A stretch of DNA of 64,000 nucleotides from Candidatus Babeliales bacterium (lineage in GTDB: Bacteria > Babelota > Babeliae > Babelales > Chromulinivoraceae): positions 1 to 64,000 of the forward strand of contig JBAZWT010000003.1 of NCBI GenBank assembly GCA_041660205.1, given 5' to 3'. The notes beneath the pieces were generated by a model. It was not told where the DNA came from, ran no database searches, and saw only the letters and a list, made by a program, of their open reading frames with translations. The position numbers and the translations under genes are program-made. Position 1 is the first letter of the stretch, and each line of letters starts with the position of its first letter. Below are positions 61,879-64,000 of this stretch, one piece after another.

Positions 61879-62865
61879 ATGTTGTTATTTGAAATTGGAA
61901 TATTTTTTATTCTACCACTCATAGTGCTCGCAGCACTTATTGCAAAAAGCACAATACTTGTCAAACAAGCAGAAACCGTGATTATTGAACGACTGGGTAA
62001 ATTCGATCGAATTTTAACTCCAGGACTTCATTTCATTGTTCCTTTTATAGAACAACCCCGTTACTGCCTATGGACGTTTCTTTATTTTTCACCCCATAAA
62101 CGATATGAAACGTTTTCTAGATATTTTTATCGCATTGATTTAAGAGAATCAGTCTATGAATTCCCAAAGCAAAACGTGATCACAAAAGATAACGTTATGA
62201 TGGAAATTAATGCACTTTTATACTATCAAATCACTGACGTTAAAGCTGCTGTGTATGAAGTATCAAACCTACCAGAAGCAATTGAAAAAATAACTCAAAC
62301 GACACTACGTAACGTTATCGGTTCTTTAGACCTTGATGAATCACTTATCTCTCGTGATCAAATTAACACGAAACTTCGCATCATCCTTGATGAAGCAACT
62401 GATAAATGGGGCGTGAAAATTAACCGCGTTGAGCTGCAAGAAGTAAATCCACCGCGCGACATTCAAATTGCCATGGAAAAACAAATGCGCGCAGAAAGGG
62501 ATCGTCGAGCAATTATTTTAGAAGCTGAAGGCGCAAAACGTTCTGCTATTTTAAATGCTGAAGGTGAAAAAGAATCAGAAATTTTAACAGCTCAAGGTCA
62601 GGCAGAAGCAAAAATTATTGCAGCCGAAGCTGAAGCATGGTCTCGATTAAAATTTGCTGAAGCTGAAGCAAAATCACTTGAAGTCATGAAAGCAGCAATT
62701 CCTGGTATAGATCCTGTGCAATATTTAACTGCATTAAAATATATCCAAGCTTTGCCAGAAATGACAAAAGGCGCGAATAATAAATTGATTATAGTTCCTT
62801 ACGAAGCTTCAGGACTTGCAAACTCTGTAGCATCAATTAAAAAAATATTTGAAGAAGTAAAATAA
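61879..62865 (+). CDS. SPFH/stomatin-family protein (paraslipin, QmcA-like)
   Basis: 328 residues. A membrane helix (about 6-28) precedes the SPFH domain with AETVIIERLGKFDRILTPGL near 36-55 and YEFPKQNVITKDNVMMEINA. The helical C-terminal region has the stomatin Ala/Glu-rich repeat (AEGAKRSAILNAEGEKESEI). Stomatins form oligomeric rings on the membrane and organise proteins such as proteases. It follows NfeD in the same operon, as in many bacteria. Length close to the usual 300-330. Confidence 0.95.
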   Translation: MLLFEIGIFFILPLIVLAALIAKSTILVKQAETVIIERLGKFDRILTPGLHFIVPFIEQPRYCLWTFLYFSPHKRYETFSRYFYRIDLRESVYEFPKQNVITKDNVMMEINALLYYQITDVKAAVYEVSNLPEAIEKITQTTLRNVIGSLDLDESLISRDQINTKLRIILDEATDKWGVKINRVELQEVNPPRDIQIAMEKQMRAERDRRAIILEAEGAKRSAILNAEGEKESEILTAQGQAEAKIIAAEAEAWSRLKFAEAEAKSLEVMKAAIPGIDPVQYLTALKYIQALPEMTKGANNKLIIVPYEASGLANSVASIKKIFEEVK

Positions 62866-63040
62866 CTTTTCAATATAAAACTCAAAAAACATATGGCTGC
62901 CAAAAATGGTGGCCATTTGTTTTTATGCCTATGCACGAGAACAATTCACCAAAATTATTCATATATATTTACACTGAAAAATGTTTTGATTAAATTGATT
63001 TTCTATACCCAAAATCACAACTCAACCAAAAGGATCTACC

Positions 63041-63514
63041 TTGAAACATTTTTCTACTCTCTGTACAGCGCTACTTTTTTTTGCAACACAGATCAACGCT
63101 ATCGATTATTCAAAAGAAATAAAAAAAGAATTTGACGAAACAGCAACGACTATTGTTGGTAAATTTGAAAAAAACTCTTACACACTTTCAAAAGATTTTG
63201 AACAATGCAACAACGCAATAATTCCTCTATTGTGCTACAAAAAAGTTCTTGCCGATATTGAAGCTGAACAAACAAAAAACTCTAAAGCTTTACGAGACTG
63301 TTTTTTGGCAACTATAGGAATTTATACAATAAAAACTATAACAATTTCTATCGCATCAGCATTGTTACCTCAACGCGGAACAAACACTGTCAGTGACACA
63401 ATGAACGCAACGCAAACTCCTGTTACATTAAGCCTTTCTGCTTTAACAGTAGACCAATGTGCTTTATACTTTTTAGCCTCTAATGTCCGCGAAAAGCTTT
63501 CAGTCATACGTTAA
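63041..63514 (+). CDS. Secreted hypothetical protein
   Basis: 157 residues with a TTG start preceded by AAAGGATC, and a signal peptide (MKHFSTLCTALLFFATQINA). The mature part is Thr/Lys/Glu-rich and helical, with Cys at CNNAIIPLLCYKK and two more (RDCFLAT, DQCALYF). A moderately hydrophobic segment (GIYTIKTITISIASALLP) is near 85-103. It lies between the stomatin operon and the second tRNA-Pro. No family recognised. Confidence 0.7.
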   Translation: MKHFSTLCTALLFFATQINAIDYSKEIKKEFDETATTIVGKFEKNSYTLSKDFEQCNNAIIPLLCYKKVLADIEAEQTKNSKALRDCFLATIGIYTIKTITISIASALLPQRGTNTVSDTMNATQTPVTLSLSALTVDQCALYFLASNVREKLSVIR

Positions 63515-63590
63515 AAACGTAATCATAAAAAAAGAGCTCTTGAAAAGATCGAAAAAATCGGTAGATTGCTAATGTTCACACTTTAAATGT

Positions 63591-63666
63591 CGGGGCGTAG
63601 CGCAATTGGTAGCGCACTCGCTTTGGGAGCGAGGGGTTGTGAGTTCAAGTCTCGCCGCCCCGACCA
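63591..63666 (+). tRNA. tRNA-Pro (UGG), copy 2
   Basis: Identical over all 76 nt, including encoded CCA, to the tRNA at 57391. Same anticodon loop TTTGGGA. It also shares ATGT just upstream, but the remaining flanks differ. It is followed by a different hairpin that again starts in its CCA end. Confidence 0.96.
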
Positions 63667-63787
63667 GCTTTCGCCAAGGCTTCAGCTGGCACGGCCATCA
63701 CCGAATGAATTCAAAACTTTAATCAAAAAAATAAATTAAATCTTACAAGCGAAAGCTGCCCGCCAAAGCTTTAGCGGCGGCTGGGCA
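63664..63787. repeat. GC-rich hairpin repeats after tRNA-Pro copy 2
   Basis: CCAGCT...AGCTGG (63664-63689) forms a hairpin whose 5' arm begins with the tRNA CCA and whose loop is TTCGCCAAGGCTTC, a word shared with the repeat near mutS. A second unit at 63751-63786 has CCGCC-AAAGCTTTAGC-GGCGG, a variant of the words near 2121 and 13260. No coding frame. Confidence 0.7.
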
Positions 63788-63810
63788 ATAAAAATAAAAA
63801 GTCATTAAGT

Positions 63811-64000
63811 ATGTATTACGTTTATCTTCTTAGATCAATTAATTTTCCAGACAAAAAATATATCGGATTTACTGATAATTTTTCAGAACGATTACTAACT
63901 CATAATTCAGGCAACTCTCCTCATACCAAATTACATAAACCCTGGAAAACAGAATTGTTAATTGGTTTTGACGATAAAATGAAAGCTGCTGCTTTTGAAA
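63811..64000 (+). CDS. GIY-YIG nuclease domain protein (3' end outside window)
   Basis: ATG at 63811 opens a frame of at least 63 codons that runs off the window. MYYVYLLRS near the start and KKYIGFTDNFSERLLTHNSG form the GIY-YIG core (here YVY and YIG), and HTKLHKPWKTELLIGFDDK continues the small domain. Single-domain members (YhbQ/UPF0213 type) are common, and GIY-YIG domains occur in mobile endonucleases; length cannot be judged. It follows the tRNA-Pro and its GC-rich repeats. Confidence 0.85.
   Translation, partial: MYYVYLLRSINFPDKKYIGFTDNFSERLLTHNSGNSPHTKLHKPWKTELLIGFDDKMKAAAFE

Overview
The window is AT-rich, densely coded bacterial DNA with housekeeping genes (dnaK, ychF, maf, spoVG, rsmH, murF, ftsK, uppP, htrA-type protease, glycyl-tRNA synthetase, rplU, mutS, uvrA, KtrAB potassium uptake, NfeD/stomatin). 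Between them lie about thirty poorly recognisable proteins, most with a signal peptide. Cysteine-containing outer-membrane-type paralogs ending in Phe, a secreted ankyrin protein, secreted coiled-coil proteins and GC-rich hairpin repeats suggest a Gram-negative, host-associated bacterium. My best guess is Candidatus Dependentiae (TM6/Babeliae); this is an inference from gene content, since no rRNA or marker phylogeny is available here.

Layout. 0-2.1 kb: end of a membrane protein and two tandem secreted paralogs that share promoter, signal peptide and terminator form. 2.1-4.6 kb: GC-rich repeats, then dnaK with a 9-9-9 inverted repeat touching its -35 box. 4.7-13.2 kb: a long minus-strand run of secreted proteins, two of them paralogs with a degenerate J-domain-like segment, ending in a MEMO-AMMECR1 fusion. 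13.4-21.4 kb: ychF, an MscS-like channel, an HspR-like regulator, an ankyrin protein, a secreted HExxH protein and maf. 21.5-29.2 kb: tRNA-Gln, spoVG, rsmH, murF, then ftsK and uppP, with a 1.4-kb toxin-antitoxin-like island (HEPN/MNT and DUF433/PIN-like) flanked by two copies of the ftsK 3' end. 29.3-34.3 kb: two outer-membrane-type paralogs with matching promoters, and a SemiSWEET. 34.3-45.9 kb: HtrA-like protease, GlyRS, KtrB/KtrA, an EamA-like transporter, L21 and several secreted proteins. 46-55.7 kb: mutS, a second HExxH protein, a DUF4143 ATPase behind a three-copy 17-bp repeat, and a uvrA broken by a one-base frameshift. 57.2-63.7 kb: tRNA-His and tRNA-Pro, a tandem family of small membrane-anchored proteins, nfeD plus stomatin, then an identical second tRNA-Pro. 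The window ends inside a GIY-YIG nuclease gene.

How it fits together. Envelope building (MurF, UppP, RsmH, SpoVG, FtsK), protein quality control (DnaK, HspR-like regulator, HtrA-like protease, Maf) and membrane homeostasis (KtrAB, MscS-like, NfeD/SPFH) form the conserved skeleton. The accessory part is mostly exported proteins organised as tandem paralogs, each with its own promoter and hairpin terminator, which suggests repeated local duplication of secreted or surface proteins. The strongest unusual signals are the ftsK-tail-flanked island (all seven differences between the two tails are synonymous), the tRNA-Pro-bounded small-protein locus, the dnaK operator and the uvrA frameshift.
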